A stretch of 64,000 nt of DNA, from IMG/VR virus record IMGVR_UViG_3300028563_000011, positions 46,592-110,591 of that record, one strand, 5' to 3'. Source of the DNA: a virus. The notes under the pieces were generated by a model. That model worked only from the letters and a program-made list of their open reading frames with translations, was not told the origin of the DNA and ran no database searches. Within the stretch, counting starts at the first letter, position 1; every line of letters begins with the position of its first letter. Made by a program: the position numbers and the translations under genes. Below, in pieces: positions 16,488 through 24,816 of the stretch.

Positions 16488-16964
16488 TCACTCAGTTTCA
16501 TCTTTCTCAATCCTTGCAGGTTGCGGACCGGATTCTTGATCCTGGTACTTACCTTTATAGGGCTGAATTGTGGGTTCATCTAATTGCTCGAATATTACTT
16601 GAGCAATTGGCGTACCCGCATCTAAGTAAATCCACTCTTTTGTTTCGTTGGATAACTCCAAGGTAAGAAAGCCTCTCCAAACAGGCTCACCAATTGTATT
16701 TTGTACAAACAAACCCTTACGAGCCCAAGATGATTTATCATGAACACGCATTACTAAAAAGGATGGGATAAAGAACTGTTCTAAAGTCGCCCCTAATGTG
16801 TAAGAACGAGGAGCAAGATTAACCATAGCTCCTAAACGAATATCATAACCTGCTGAGGACAAACCGTAGCTCATCCCACTAGGATGTACCTTACGATCAG
16901 TAAAGGGTGAAATTAAACTGGACTCAAGACACAACTTACGTATTGACTGCGCGCTTAAGATCAT
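16488..16964 (-). CDS. dcd: dCTP deaminase (dUTPase superfamily)
   Basis: A 158-residue trimeric-type enzyme. Family signatures: SYGLSSAGYDIRLGAM, VMRVHDKSSWARKGLFVQN, then RGFLTLELSN, AGTPIAQVIFEQL and the C-terminal PYKGKYQDQESGPQPAR. It converts dCTP to dUTP (or to dUMP if bifunctional), feeding dUMP to the thymidylate-synthase-family enzyme at 47.4 kb. The usual Pro-Gly before the catalytic strand reads EPVWRG here. In a phage that may replace thymine with a modified base, extra dUMP supply makes sense. Confidence 0.85.
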   Translation of the reverse strand: MILSAQSIRKLCLESSLISPFTDRKVHPSGMSYGLSSAGYDIRLGAMVNLAPRSYTLGATLEQFFIPSFLVMRVHDKSSWARKGLFVQNTIGEPVWRGFLTLELSNETKEWIYLDAGTPIAQVIFEQLDEPTIQPYKGKYQDQESGPQPARIEKDETE

Positions 16965-17281
16965 AGCCCTTCTCTACCTTCTTTGATCAAAGACAACAAC
17001 TTCCAAGAAGCTATACCTAATATTTGCGACCTTAAAGCCAAACCTTCATTCCAATCTTCATCTACAAAGTAATGGATCTTAGAACCACAATCATCATTTA
17101 GATCATAAGGGCAAAAGATTTGTACAAGTACTCCTCGTCTAACTTTAGCAAAAATTAAGTACACCTTTTTAATCTTGATACAATACTCAGAAATATCCAT
17201 TATCTTTAATGGTTTAACGGAAGGTTCTTTAGGGTCTCCAGAATCATACAATCCCATATCATACGTAGTAATATCTATCAT
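16961..17281 (-). CDS. Hypothetical protein
   Basis: A 106-residue soluble protein with mixed strands and helices (KKVYLIFAKVRRGVLVQIF followed by CPYDLNDDCGSKIHYFVDED). The start ATG overlaps the last codons of the upstream transferase and the stop overlaps the dCTP deaminase start (4-base overlap). No family recognised. Confidence 0.5.
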   Translation of the reverse strand: MIDITTYDMGLYDSGDPKEPSVKPLKIMDISEYCIKIKKVYLIFAKVRRGVLVQIFCPYDLNDDCGSKIHYFVDEDWNEGLALRSQILGIASWKLLSLIKEGREGL

Positions 17282-18084
17282 CGTCCCCTACCATAATCCC
17301 CAAACTCAACTGGAACACGAAAGGTCTCAGGACCTTGACCCGCTGCATTGGCCTCTGCTAACATACGGTCAAACAATTCAGGTATTTCGGGCATAGGATG
17401 AAGTTCATCTCTACCATTGTACCAATGAGGCTTACCCTCCAACTTTAACCTAGCACGAGCATGTTTGTGATTTGGTTGTGTGGGGATATTAGTATAGTGT
17501 ATAAGCTTTACCTTCCCATCATATATAGTCGGACGATATTGAGCCTTATCATCATCCTTACCATCTAAACAATTCCACTCACCTTGAAACACCCCCGCAT
17601 GTTTAGCTATAGTACTACGCACAGGACGATAAGCCCCCTCCACTGTCTTTAAGTGTTCAATTGGAGGTAAGACTTTCTTCATACGCTCATTATCCATGAG
17701 CATAACACATGAAGCCCCAATTTTAGACATAAGTAGGGCTTTACCATCTGGAATTGTTTGATTCCAGAGTTCTGCAACATCCGCAATAAAGATTTGATCA
17801 CAATCACAATAGATCGCCTTGCCTTGAAACTCACAAGCCGCTGGAATACCCCAACGAAGACTGGAAAAGGGTGTGGCTGCTCCTCGCATATTCCACCCCT
17901 TACGAGGATTTGCTTGTGGGTCACTATACCAAAAGCTATTCGGGTCGCGAGAAAGCATCATCCAAATAATATCAACATCATCCTGAGGGTGGTGCTTACG
18001 CAAAGACCAGGCAAAAACCGCCTGGCATTCTAAATCTTCATTATTGGCTGGAGTACCGACGAACACCCGTATTCGTTCAGACAT
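17278..18084 (-). CDS. GT-A glycosyltransferase-like protein
   Basis: A 268-residue protein with a GT-A start (IRVFVGTPANNEDLECQAVF, reminiscent of GT8 enzymes) and a DxD-type motif in AIYCDCDQIFIADVAELW near residue 95. It then has KIGASCVMLMD and a late KLIHYTNIPTQPNH stretch carrying the His of the second metal site. First gene after tRNA-Leu, it heads the sugar cluster. AAGGA lies at good spacing before the ATG. Confidence 0.65.
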   Translation of the reverse strand: MSERIRVFVGTPANNEDLECQAVFAWSLRKHHPQDDVDIIWMMLSRDPNSFWYSDPQANPRKGWNMRGAATPFSSLRWGIPAACEFQGKAIYCDCDQIFIADVAELWNQTIPDGKALLMSKIGASCVMLMDNERMKKVLPPIEHLKTVEGAYRPVRSTIAKHAGVFQGEWNCLDGKDDDKAQYRPTIYDGKVKLIHYTNIPTQPNHKHARARLKLEGKPHWYNGRDELHPMPEIPELFDRMLAEANAAGQGPETFRVPVEFGDYGRGR

Positions 18085-18111
18085 TCTTATTTTTCCTTTG
18101 GGGGATTTTGG

Positions 18112-18184
18112 TGCGCGCCGTCAGACTCGAACTGACACTGAAAGGATTTTAAGTCCCATCCCTCTGCCTTTGGGGTACGCGCGC
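18112..18184 (-). tRNA. tRNA-Leu (anticodon UAA), class I-like shape
   Basis: The minus strand folds as a tRNA: acceptor GCGCGC with GCGCGC, A73 then CC, D-arm CCC/GGG, anticodon stem GGGA/TCCT with loop CTTAAAA (anticodon UAA), and T-arm GTCAG/CTGAC with loop TTCGAGT. UAA reads Leu UUA, and the A73 discriminator suits leucine. The variable loop is only 5 nt, whereas normal bacterial tRNA-Leu has a long variable arm. CC but no A follows position 73, so the final A must be added. It lies directly after a nested hairpin leader. Confidence 0.85.
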
Positions 18185-18298
18185 TGTTTTACCTTGAAAA
18201 CCTTTTGTAGGGCAATGCAGCCGACGGTAGCGGGGAGTCGGGGGGTTTGGAGGCCAACCGTCGGCTGCACGCTCTTCCTTGCCCTTTGGGAAACAGCG
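18182..18298 (-). ncRNA. Nested hairpin leader abutting tRNA-Leu
   Basis: Three nested perfect stems span this gap: 18182-18189 with 18291-18298 (8 bp), 18209-18215 with 18279-18285 (7 bp) and 18216-18228 with 18257-18269 (13 bp). The outer stem reaches into the first bases of the tRNA. The apical loop on the minus strand has TGGCCTCCAAACCCC, a sequence found in slightly changed form in a second hairpin at 29892-29927. The strand is assigned from the flanking genes. Function unknown; tRNA processing or attenuation is possible. Confidence 0.5.
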
Positions 18299-18340
18299 GA
18301 GGGCTGGTCCTACCCAGGCAAGAAACTCTTTACTACTACC

Positions 18341-18913
18341 TCATACTCCTCGACTAAATCCGTAATCTCCGGGGAATTTAGATTTCTCATGAACCCCAAC
18401 CGCTTTATTACTCGGGAAGTTCCCAGAACCAGCTAAGTACAAACCAACCAGTTCTTGAATAATGATTGGGAACCTAGGCCCCCCAGAACCCAAGAAGGTG
18501 GCATCAATACCACGGAAGTTTGTGATAGACACAGAACCCGCGGTCAATGACCGTACACGTTCAGTTATTGACTGTTGATCTTGTACTGTAGACCCATTAA
18601 GCAAGGCCAAAGCCAACTCAATAGACCCAGCTACAATCCCGTCAGGAATTACCCCAGCAGAATCATCTAAACCTTCGATGCCCATTTCCTTACGTGGAAA
18701 TTGATTATATTGATTAGAATCAAACTTAACTCCCCGCCAAACTTGTCTATCTAGAATACGCGTAGCTGTAATTAATGAACGGTTTTTATCATCAGTGGTA
18801 GCAGATCGCCAAGAATCCCCCTGGAACGCAGCAGCCATATACTCATCTGCAGTTGCAACATCTGCGTACACAAGATAAGGCTGAGAACCTATGAAGATTG
18901 TTTCGATTGCCAT
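18341..18913 (-). CDS. Head-tail connector (DnaT-like/head completion type)
   Basis: A 190-residue protein with the pattern of phage head-tail adaptor proteins annotated 'DnaT-like': VYADVATADEYMAAAFQGDS, DDKNRSLITATRILDRQVW, NQFPRKEMG, and later IPDGIVAGSIELALALL and SVSITNF. These form a ring beneath the portal. Position, two small genes after the portal/zeta pair, agrees. The last 40 residues (SNKAVGVHEKSKFPGDYGF) are less conserved in kind. Confidence 0.7.
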   Translation of the reverse strand: MAIETIFIGSQPYLVYADVATADEYMAAAFQGDSWRSATTDDKNRSLITATRILDRQVWRGVKFDSNQYNQFPRKEMGIEGLDDSAGVIPDGIVAGSIELALALLNGSTVQDQQSITERVRSLTAGSVSITNFRGIDATFLGSGGPRFPIIIQELVGLYLAGSGNFPSNKAVGVHEKSKFPGDYGFSRGV

Positions 18914-18923
18914 AACTACACAC

Positions 18924-19163
18924 TCACTCTCTTAGCCTTAAGTTACAACCCAAAACCAATAGCGAAGAATAATTATAAGTCAATTCAGAGTATGGTTTAC
19001 CTATATTTACAATCCACAAATCTGGGAAAATATGTCCTTGTATCTCCCCCTTGAATTCCTGTCCTCTAATCTTAGCAAAGACTTTTTGACCTTCCTCGTA
19101 AGCTACACTCGAAGGGTCCTCAGTTCGGTCAGAGGCGCGTTTTTTAGGTTTGGCTCGGCTCAC
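18924..19163 (-). CDS. Hypothetical basic protein
   Basis: A 79-residue protein starting with GTG. The N-terminal 20 residues are basic (SRAKPKKRASDRT), followed by an SH3/Tudor-like beta segment (YEEGQKVFAKIRGQEFKGEI then WIVNIGKPY). It overlaps the preceding small gene by 20 bases. No family recognised. Confidence 0.5.
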   Translation of the reverse strand: MSRAKPKKRASDRTEDPSSVAYEEGQKVFAKIRGQEFKGEIQGHIFPDLWIVNIGKPYSELTYNYSSLLVLGCNLRLRE

Positions 19164-19323
19164 CTGCCTGGTCCCCTAAATGACTCCTCAGCGAGCTCTC
19201 CTGGGAGACTACGCCCCTAACCTGCTTGGCAAAGGCTTGTTGCCACTTGAGGTACTTTTCCGAATACAAAGGATCAGTCGGAAGTGTAACAGGAAAGTCG
19301 TGGTCTAGATCCTGTTCTCTCAT
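19144..19323 (-). CDS. Hypothetical small protein
   Basis: A 59-residue gene filling an otherwise empty gap. It starts MREQDLDHDFPVTLPTDPLY, followed by a helix (SEKYLKWQQAFAKQV). Its ATG interlocks with the stop of the gene above it (TAATG) and its end overlaps the next GTG. This dense coupling supports a real gene. Function unknown. Confidence 0.6.
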   Translation of the reverse strand: MREQDLDHDFPVTLPTDPLYSEKYLKWQQAFAKQVRGVVSQESSLRSHLGDQAGEPSQT

Positions 19324-19481
19324 TATAAGACTTCCTTAGCTCGATCCCAAGCAAAGAGCAATTGGTCCCAAGAAGCAAAAGGACCAACTGCTTTGTTGGT
19401 TTTAGAGCGCACACTCTTATCAGGGTCTTCGCCCCAATACCAACCACTATCTTTTATATACCAAAAATAAAGCTCTTTCAA
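19323..19481 (-). CDS. Hypothetical small aromatic-rich protein
   Basis: A 52-residue gene starting with TTG. The start is set by GGAGG six bases upstream and by overlap with the stop of the zeta-like gene (TTGA). It begins MKELYFWYIKDSGWYWGEDP and continues SVRSKTNKAVGPFASWDQLL, a compact strand-helix pattern. No known family. Confidence 0.6.
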   Translation of the reverse strand: MKELYFWYIKDSGWYWGEDPDKSVRSKTNKAVGPFASWDQLLFAWDRAKEVL

Positions 19482-21349
19482 GGCTGTCCTCCTTCTGCAA
19501 CAATCTTAGCTTTGCTACCGTTATTGTCTATAAGCACCCAATGCTTCAAGCTTGGTTTTAGAGTGTCAAAGGTTTGCTCGTTTGTACGTTGGTTAAAAGG
19601 TACCTCAGGAGGTACAAAATAACCAGTTGACATAAATCGAGACATAGCTCTACTTGTAGCGGTTTCAGGTGCTGCGTGAACGTAGTAACCTTTTACATCA
19701 TACCCCGCAGCTTTATACGCAGCAACGCGCTCTTGCGCTTGCTGAGTTACAGCCATTGTAGCGTCATATATTATATTCAAACCAGCACTACGTGCAATAC
19801 GCTCCGCCTGTGCTACTAAATCTCTCGCTTCTGGTAGATAGAGTTCTGCATTAGCGCCATTGTAGCCCGGCATAGATTCTCTAATTGTATCTGCTGATAA
19901 GTAGAAATACTTTGATTTATCGATTCCTTCTAAGGCAGAAGTCTTACCTGAACCTGGGCGACCACCCGTCATAATCAATTCTGGGGCTTTACCAGGGTCT
20001 GGAGTTGCAGCTTGAATAATGTCTTTCCTAAACAAATGCTCCAATAAGTTCTTATGCAAAGCTTGACGTGCTGGAGTATACTGACCATCAGCAGTTGTAT
20101 GCTGTTCTTTTGTTGAAGGGTTAGAAGCAATCAATTCCTTTGCTCGTGCTATTGCCGTTGTTGTATCGCCCGGTATTATTTTCAATACATCATCTAAAGT
20201 AAGTTCTGGCTTTAGATTTTGTCGTAATAAAGCTACAGCAGAACCTTTAGCCGAGTCTGATGTAGCAAAACGTCCTCGCTCATCGTGATGGGGATTGAAT
20301 TTTTCTATAGCAGCTGTAGTGAACCTTCCCAATTTGTCGTGATACGGATTAGCCTTGTTGGTGATTTCTAAATCACCATGACCGTGAGGAATAGGCTTAA
20401 CGTCAGCGTCTTTCGGCTGGTTGGTAAACGACTCCTTTTCTAATTGAGCTTCCTGACCACGACACCAAGCCGACCAAGCATCCCAATCAATATCATTGTC
20501 TTTAGCATAAGCCCGCTCAGTTGGCGTTCCAGCCTCGTTATGGGCCTTCAAGTAAAGTGTCTTCCGCTCTTCTTCGTTAGGCTCACGACCTTCTTTGTCC
20601 TTAAAATCTTGCAACAAAGCATCAATCTTGGTCTTCTCAGCGACCTCATGTTGTAAAAGCATATCAGATACAATAACTTCTTTATCTTTAATTGTAGTCT
20701 TTTCCGGTAAGTTCTTATTCTGATACATTGTCTTGCCATCTTGACTCATGCAAGACATCCAAGGCCCATCATGTTCTAAATCAACCTTAACTCCGCTTGT
20801 ATTAACTTTCTCCATATCTGGAGCATAGAGATCAATTGCTTCTTTTAATTGAGTTAAGATCTCTAAGACAGGATCAAGATCCTTCTTTATCTCAGGCTGT
20901 TTGTTACGCAAAGACTTCAACGCTGCTACAGAACTCTTCAAGATTGTTTTGGTCTGTTCTTTTGGCACACCCATTGTCGTTGACAGATTATGTACAACAT
21001 ATGAAATGTACTCATCAACATCAGGGCCATGAAGAGTATTCCAAGACCCATTCTTTGCGGCGTACCCTACGATGGAAGACAAAGCCAAGGCAACAAGGTC
21101 TTTTACCGACTGTTTTGTCTTTGGATGTTTTGCTACAGAAATTAAGACTTGTCTAGCCGACTTACCATGAATAAATTCAGACGTAGCTTTGAAGCCTACT
21201 TGTAAAAAATTTGAGAAACGCCCCTTAGCGTCATGGTAGGGGTTAGCTTTCTCTATTGGGTTGAAAGCTTTGCTCAAAGCCAAGACACAATACGTCTTAC
21301 CGTTTGACCGGAAAGTATCACCAACTCGTAACTGCGCTAACGAATTCAT
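19478..21349 (-). CDS. GRF-motif polyprotein with C-terminal zeta-toxin-like kinase
   Basis: A 623-residue multi-domain protein. The N-terminus is LRVGDTFRSNGKTYCVLALS, followed by KANPYHDAKGRF and a helical region. Near residue 233 LLQHEVAEKTKIDALL with a downstream KAHNEAGTPTERAYA resembles the metal-binding helices of phage zincin-like domains (His-Glu...Glu), though no HExxH is present. Two further motifs (KANPYHDKLGRF and KFNPHHDERGRF) precede a P-loop kinase near residue 460: GGRPGSGKTSALEG, YLSADTIRESMPGY and NIIYDATMAV. This is the zeta-toxin/NAD or UDP-sugar kinase pattern. It overlaps the portal stop (ATGA). A capsid-loaded effector is inferred. Confidence 0.7.
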   Translation of the reverse strand: MNSLAQLRVGDTFRSNGKTYCVLALSKAFNPIEKANPYHDAKGRFSNFLQVGFKATSEFIHGKSARQVLISVAKHPKTKQSVKDLVALALSSIVGYAAKNGSWNTLHGPDVDEYISYVVHNLSTTMGVPKEQTKTILKSSVAALKSLRNKQPEIKKDLDPVLEILTQLKEAIDLYAPDMEKVNTSGVKVDLEHDGPWMSCMSQDGKTMYQNKNLPEKTTIKDKEVIVSDMLLQHEVAEKTKIDALLQDFKDKEGREPNEEERKTLYLKAHNEAGTPTERAYAKDNDIDWDAWSAWCRGQEAQLEKESFTNQPKDADVKPIPHGHGDLEITNKANPYHDKLGRFTTAAIEKFNPHHDERGRFATSDSAKGSAVALLRQNLKPELTLDDVLKIIPGDTTTAIARAKELIASNPSTKEQHTTADGQYTPARQALHKNLLEHLFRKDIIQAATPDPGKAPELIMTGGRPGSGKTSALEGIDKSKYFYLSADTIRESMPGYNGANAELYLPEARDLVAQAERIARSAGLNIIYDATMAVTQQAQERVAAYKAAGYDVKGYYVHAAPETATSRAMSRFMSTGYFVPPEVPFNQRTNEQTFDTLKPSLKHWVLIDNNGSKAKIVAEGGQP

Positions 21350-24300
21350 TCGAGTATCTCTTGAGCGATGATCTCTAAACCTTCACCATCCTCAATAAAA
21401 CGTGTGATCTTAGCTATTGTTTCTTGAGGTAAGGCTTGTTCATCATTTTCACGCTGATCCATATCGTCAAGCATTCCAATTAAGTAATCTAAAATAGCAA
21501 CAACAGGATCGGACGCATCGACTTGAACTTTCTCTATCTGACCCTTACGATAAGCCTTTAAGAGATTTAGGAAAACCTTGACCGTAGCTCGCGCTTGACC
21601 AATTGTGATATCTCTTTGCTGAGCCTCTCCCAATACCGTACGCTCAATTAGGGAATTGACTTGCCTTTGAATAGGAGCAGAGAAAGGCACACCTTGGTCT
21701 TTTGTTGCTTGGTTTAACAGATGAGAAGCAAGTTGTGCAACTCCCTCACGACCCAATACTGAAGCGTGATCTTTCAAGACTTCAGCTGAAGAACTTGTTC
21801 TAAACCATTTGGCAACCTCAAAGGCTCTATCCACAAGGCTCAATCCAGCTACAGCTGCTGTTACGCTTAGAGCATGCTTCAGTGTCAAAGAACGTGTGGC
21901 CGCCTTTTGGGCGTACTCTTGATCCATAGCCAACGTTGCGGCATGTCTAGACGCAGTGATAGGACGGCGGGCACCAGCAACATCTGTAAAGCGTCCTCTT
22001 CCGTCATGGTAGGGATTAGCTTTCTCAACAGAACCCTGCTTTTTAGGAATTAAAACCATAAATAAAGTCACAGAATCAGACAGCCCTTTTTCTATACGCT
22101 CATTGAAAACTTTTGTTGTAGGCTCTTTAGCAATACCAACAATCCACTCTGGCTTAACTTCTCCTTTAAATTTGAAGTCTGAATTCTTCCCAGTAAAACC
22201 CTCAGTAACATCTGCACTAGCTCGCTTATCAAATTCCTCTTTTGGTATCTTTATTTCCAAAATTACAGGTTCTGACTTATTGATTTCAGCAGCTAAATCT
22301 GCAAACCCTGCTGCTTGTTCCCAGTCAAAAGACACGTAAACATAACCTTTAGTATCCCTTATTAGCTCCTGCTTCTCAGCCTTAGACATCCCTTTCATAA
22401 TAAAACGATCAGCACCTTTTCCTCCTTGAGGTTTTAATCCCTCTCGCATAATTTGACTTAGTGTCTTTTCATTAGTCCCATGAAAAACAGTAGTAGCCCA
22501 TTTCCCAGACTTATCCCGGGGTTCATCTGGGTTGAAGGCTTTAGATAAGTCTTCATCAGACCCCATATTGTCAAGGTCTTCTTGCAATGCCTGAAGTATT
22601 TCCAAGATTGGGTCAGTTTCATCAGCTTTCTTAATCTCAGACTCACGCAACTTTTGGAATACCTGTATAGCTAAATGCAAAGCTGCACGAGCATGTGCTA
22701 ATGTAACATAATCCAAAGCACCAGGCTTGGGCTGACCTTCAGGAGTACTCCTACTAAAGTGATGGACAGTAGAATAGATAAAATTCCTCACATCTTGATG
22801 TAAGCCTGGGTCTTGGCTACCTAACTTATGTTCAATTGCTGTACCAGCAATAAAAGTCAAGATATGCCCAATTGCTTCCTTTGCTATAAATAAAGATTCA
22901 TTCTTAACTGTTTGTTTAACAGGTTCTGACGATAACCATTCTTTTGTACGTAATACCTTACCTTTCAACCCAGGAACATTTGCAAAGGCTGAAGGCTGAG
23001 GTGGGGTTTCCTGAGGGTGTTCATGTATTCCAGGAGAGCTTGACGCACTACCGAAACCAGCTGTAAACCGACCGTGACTATCTCTAGGTTTATACCCACG
23101 ATTGGCTTTAGTGAATTCCTCGTCCCAACTCTCAACATCATCAAGGTCAAAGAACTTCTTGACGTTCTTTGGGTTTGTAACATTCTGATTCCCAGCTGAA
23201 CCTTTACCCCCAGACTTTGCTGGAGGCTGAGAACCGTTAACTGAAGGTTGGGTTCCACCGTTACCACCAGGTTGACCTCCACCCCCGCCAGGTTGTCCCG
23301 GGGTTTGGCCAGCAAACTTAGCTCTAGCTGTTGCTTCAGCCATCTTTACTGGGTCTACTGGCTTGCCATCTGGACCAAACTTCATTCCAGCCTTAGCTTG
23401 TTGCTGCTGCTGATACATATCCATATCAGGCTCAGGCTGACGCTCAATACCCAACAAATCACGTACATCATCAATCGCTGGATCATCGGGACGTAAGACA
23501 GCACCAGCTGTAGCCATTTGCGCTAATGAAGCTGTAATCTCTTGAACAGTACGGAAAGCCAACTCAGAGTGCTTTAACTTAGGACGTAATTCATCTTTAA
23601 TACCATTCAAGTCACAAAGAGGTTCAATAACATCCTTATTACAAGCATCAGTAATTTCATCCAGGGTACCATTAACAACAAGATAGAAATTCTGAGACTT
23701 GTCGGATGCTAGAGCTCTAGAACCACCACCTTTGTCTCCAAGCAATAAGTTCTCAACGCCAAGAATACGCGCCATTTCTAGAATAGTACGATCAATAGCT
23801 TGACCAATTTCAGCAAAGCCAACTGAACCACCTTGCAGGAGTTCCACACCAAACTGCATTGCACTTGAAACTGAAGGACCAGAATCAGTCTCAACAATGT
23901 ACGGGGCTGAGTCCATAACGATTGAAGTATCGTTAGACTTGGATTGCATCTTAACGAAGTCTTCAACAGCTTGAGTAATTCCAGTAGCATCTTCTTTGGT
24001 TAATTGACCCGCTTGTACAGCTTTACGTATTGCAGTGTAAGGCACCCGTCCAATGGGGATACCACGTAAGTCACGTTCAAAGCCTCGACCTTCTAGCTCG
24101 AAATATTTCTTCAAGCGTTCCCAAGGCTCGATAAGATGACGATACAAACCAATTCCTTCTGGGGAATCAGTTAAAGTATCGTCTACCATGTACATAACTT
24201 TGGAGCGTGGGATATAAAGCAAAGCCCCACCTATAGGAGCACGTTGCCACACTCCAACCACAGAACCGTTATCGTCAAGTTCCCAACGCTCAATTGTATG

Positions 24301-24816
24301 CTGAGGCCGAGCTTCAATATCATCAAAGCCCACTTTGCCATCATCGCGTTTCTTAGCTGTCCATTCCTGGATACCAAAACCGTGGAAACGGTACATAGCA
24401 GAACGGCGTACAATTCTACGCCAAGGTGTAGCTGTGTCTTGAATCACATCCTCAAATAATTCTGCAATTTGTTTGGCTGCAGGAGAATCATCTGCTGGCT
24501 CAACTTTCCATTTAGCATAAGAGATCAAGTTCAACATGTAGCGCGTACCAGCAGCTACAATGGAAGTGTTAACCATAAGGTCAGTAAAGGTAATCCACTT
24601 TTGTGGGCCAACAAGCCGAGCATCGCGCTCACGTTGTAGAATTAAACCGCCATAAACGGCGGTTCCTGACACTCCTTGTTCGGAGAAGGGAGTAGCCTTA
24701 GGTAACGGCCCGGTTCTAAACAAATTAGTAATTCTAGAACCAAAACCAGCAAGACGTGCTCCATAAGGAACTTTAGCCACAGGCTCTCTCCTCTTTTTTA
24801 GAGCCAAAGTGGCCAT
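21346..24816 (-). CDS. Portal protein with C-terminal ADP-ribosyltransferase-like extension
   Basis: A 1156-residue protein. Residues 1 to about 470 are a phage portal: FTDLMVNTSIVAAGTRYML, DTATPWRRIVRRSAMYRFHG, PEGIGLYRHLIEPWERLKKY and GDKGGGSRALASDKSQNF. A Gln/Gly/Pro-rich linker follows. Three GRF motifs mark later modules near residues 580 (PRDSHGRF), 767 (EPRDKSGKW) and 934 (ANPYHDGRGRF). Between the last two lies an ART-like domain: VFHGTNEKTLSQIMREGLKP with H779, and YVYVSFDWEQAAGFA. Portals are normally 400-700 residues. The extension probably projects into the head. The start partly overlaps a homing endonuclease gene. Confidence 0.85.
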   Translation of the reverse strand: MATLALKKRREPVAKVPYGARLAGFGSRITNLFRTGPLPKATPFSEQGVSGTAVYGGLILQRERDARLVGPQKWITFTDLMVNTSIVAAGTRYMLNLISYAKWKVEPADDSPAAKQIAELFEDVIQDTATPWRRIVRRSAMYRFHGFGIQEWTAKKRDDGKVGFDDIEARPQHTIERWELDDNGSVVGVWQRAPIGGALLYIPRSKVMYMVDDTLTDSPEGIGLYRHLIEPWERLKKYFELEGRGFERDLRGIPIGRVPYTAIRKAVQAGQLTKEDATGITQAVEDFVKMQSKSNDTSIVMDSAPYIVETDSGPSVSSAMQFGVELLQGGSVGFAEIGQAIDRTILEMARILGVENLLLGDKGGGSRALASDKSQNFYLVVNGTLDEITDACNKDVIEPLCDLNGIKDELRPKLKHSELAFRTVQEITASLAQMATAGAVLRPDDPAIDDVRDLLGIERQPEPDMDMYQQQQQAKAGMKFGPDGKPVDPVKMAEATARAKFAGQTPGQPGGGGGQPGGNGGTQPSVNGSQPPAKSGGKGSAGNQNVTNPKNVKKFFDLDDVESWDEEFTKANRGYKPRDSHGRFTAGFGSASSSPGIHEHPQETPPQPSAFANVPGLKGKVLRTKEWLSSEPVKQTVKNESLFIAKEAIGHILTFIAGTAIEHKLGSQDPGLHQDVRNFIYSTVHHFSRSTPEGQPKPGALDYVTLAHARAALHLAIQVFQKLRESEIKKADETDPILEILQALQEDLDNMGSDEDLSKAFNPDEPRDKSGKWATTVFHGTNEKTLSQIMREGLKPQGGKGADRFIMKGMSKAEKQELIRDTKGYVYVSFDWEQAAGFADLAAEINKSEPVILEIKIPKEEFDKRASADVTEGFTGKNSDFKFKGEVKPEWIVGIAKEPTTKVFNERIEKGLSDSVTLFMVLIPKKQGSVEKANPYHDGRGRFTDVAGARRPITASRHAATLAMDQEYAQKAATRSLTLKHALSVTAAVAGLSLVDRAFEVAKWFRTSSSAEVLKDHASVLGREGVAQLASHLLNQATKDQGVPFSAPIQRQVNSLIERTVLGEAQQRDITIGQARATVKVFLNLLKAYRKGQIEKVQVDASDPVVAILDYLIGMLDDMDQRENDEQALPQETIAKITRFIEDGEGLEIIAQEILE

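Noticed and set aside
18044-18436. 130-codon plus-strand frame
   Set aside because: It reads through tRNA-Leu and the nested hairpin region; spurious.
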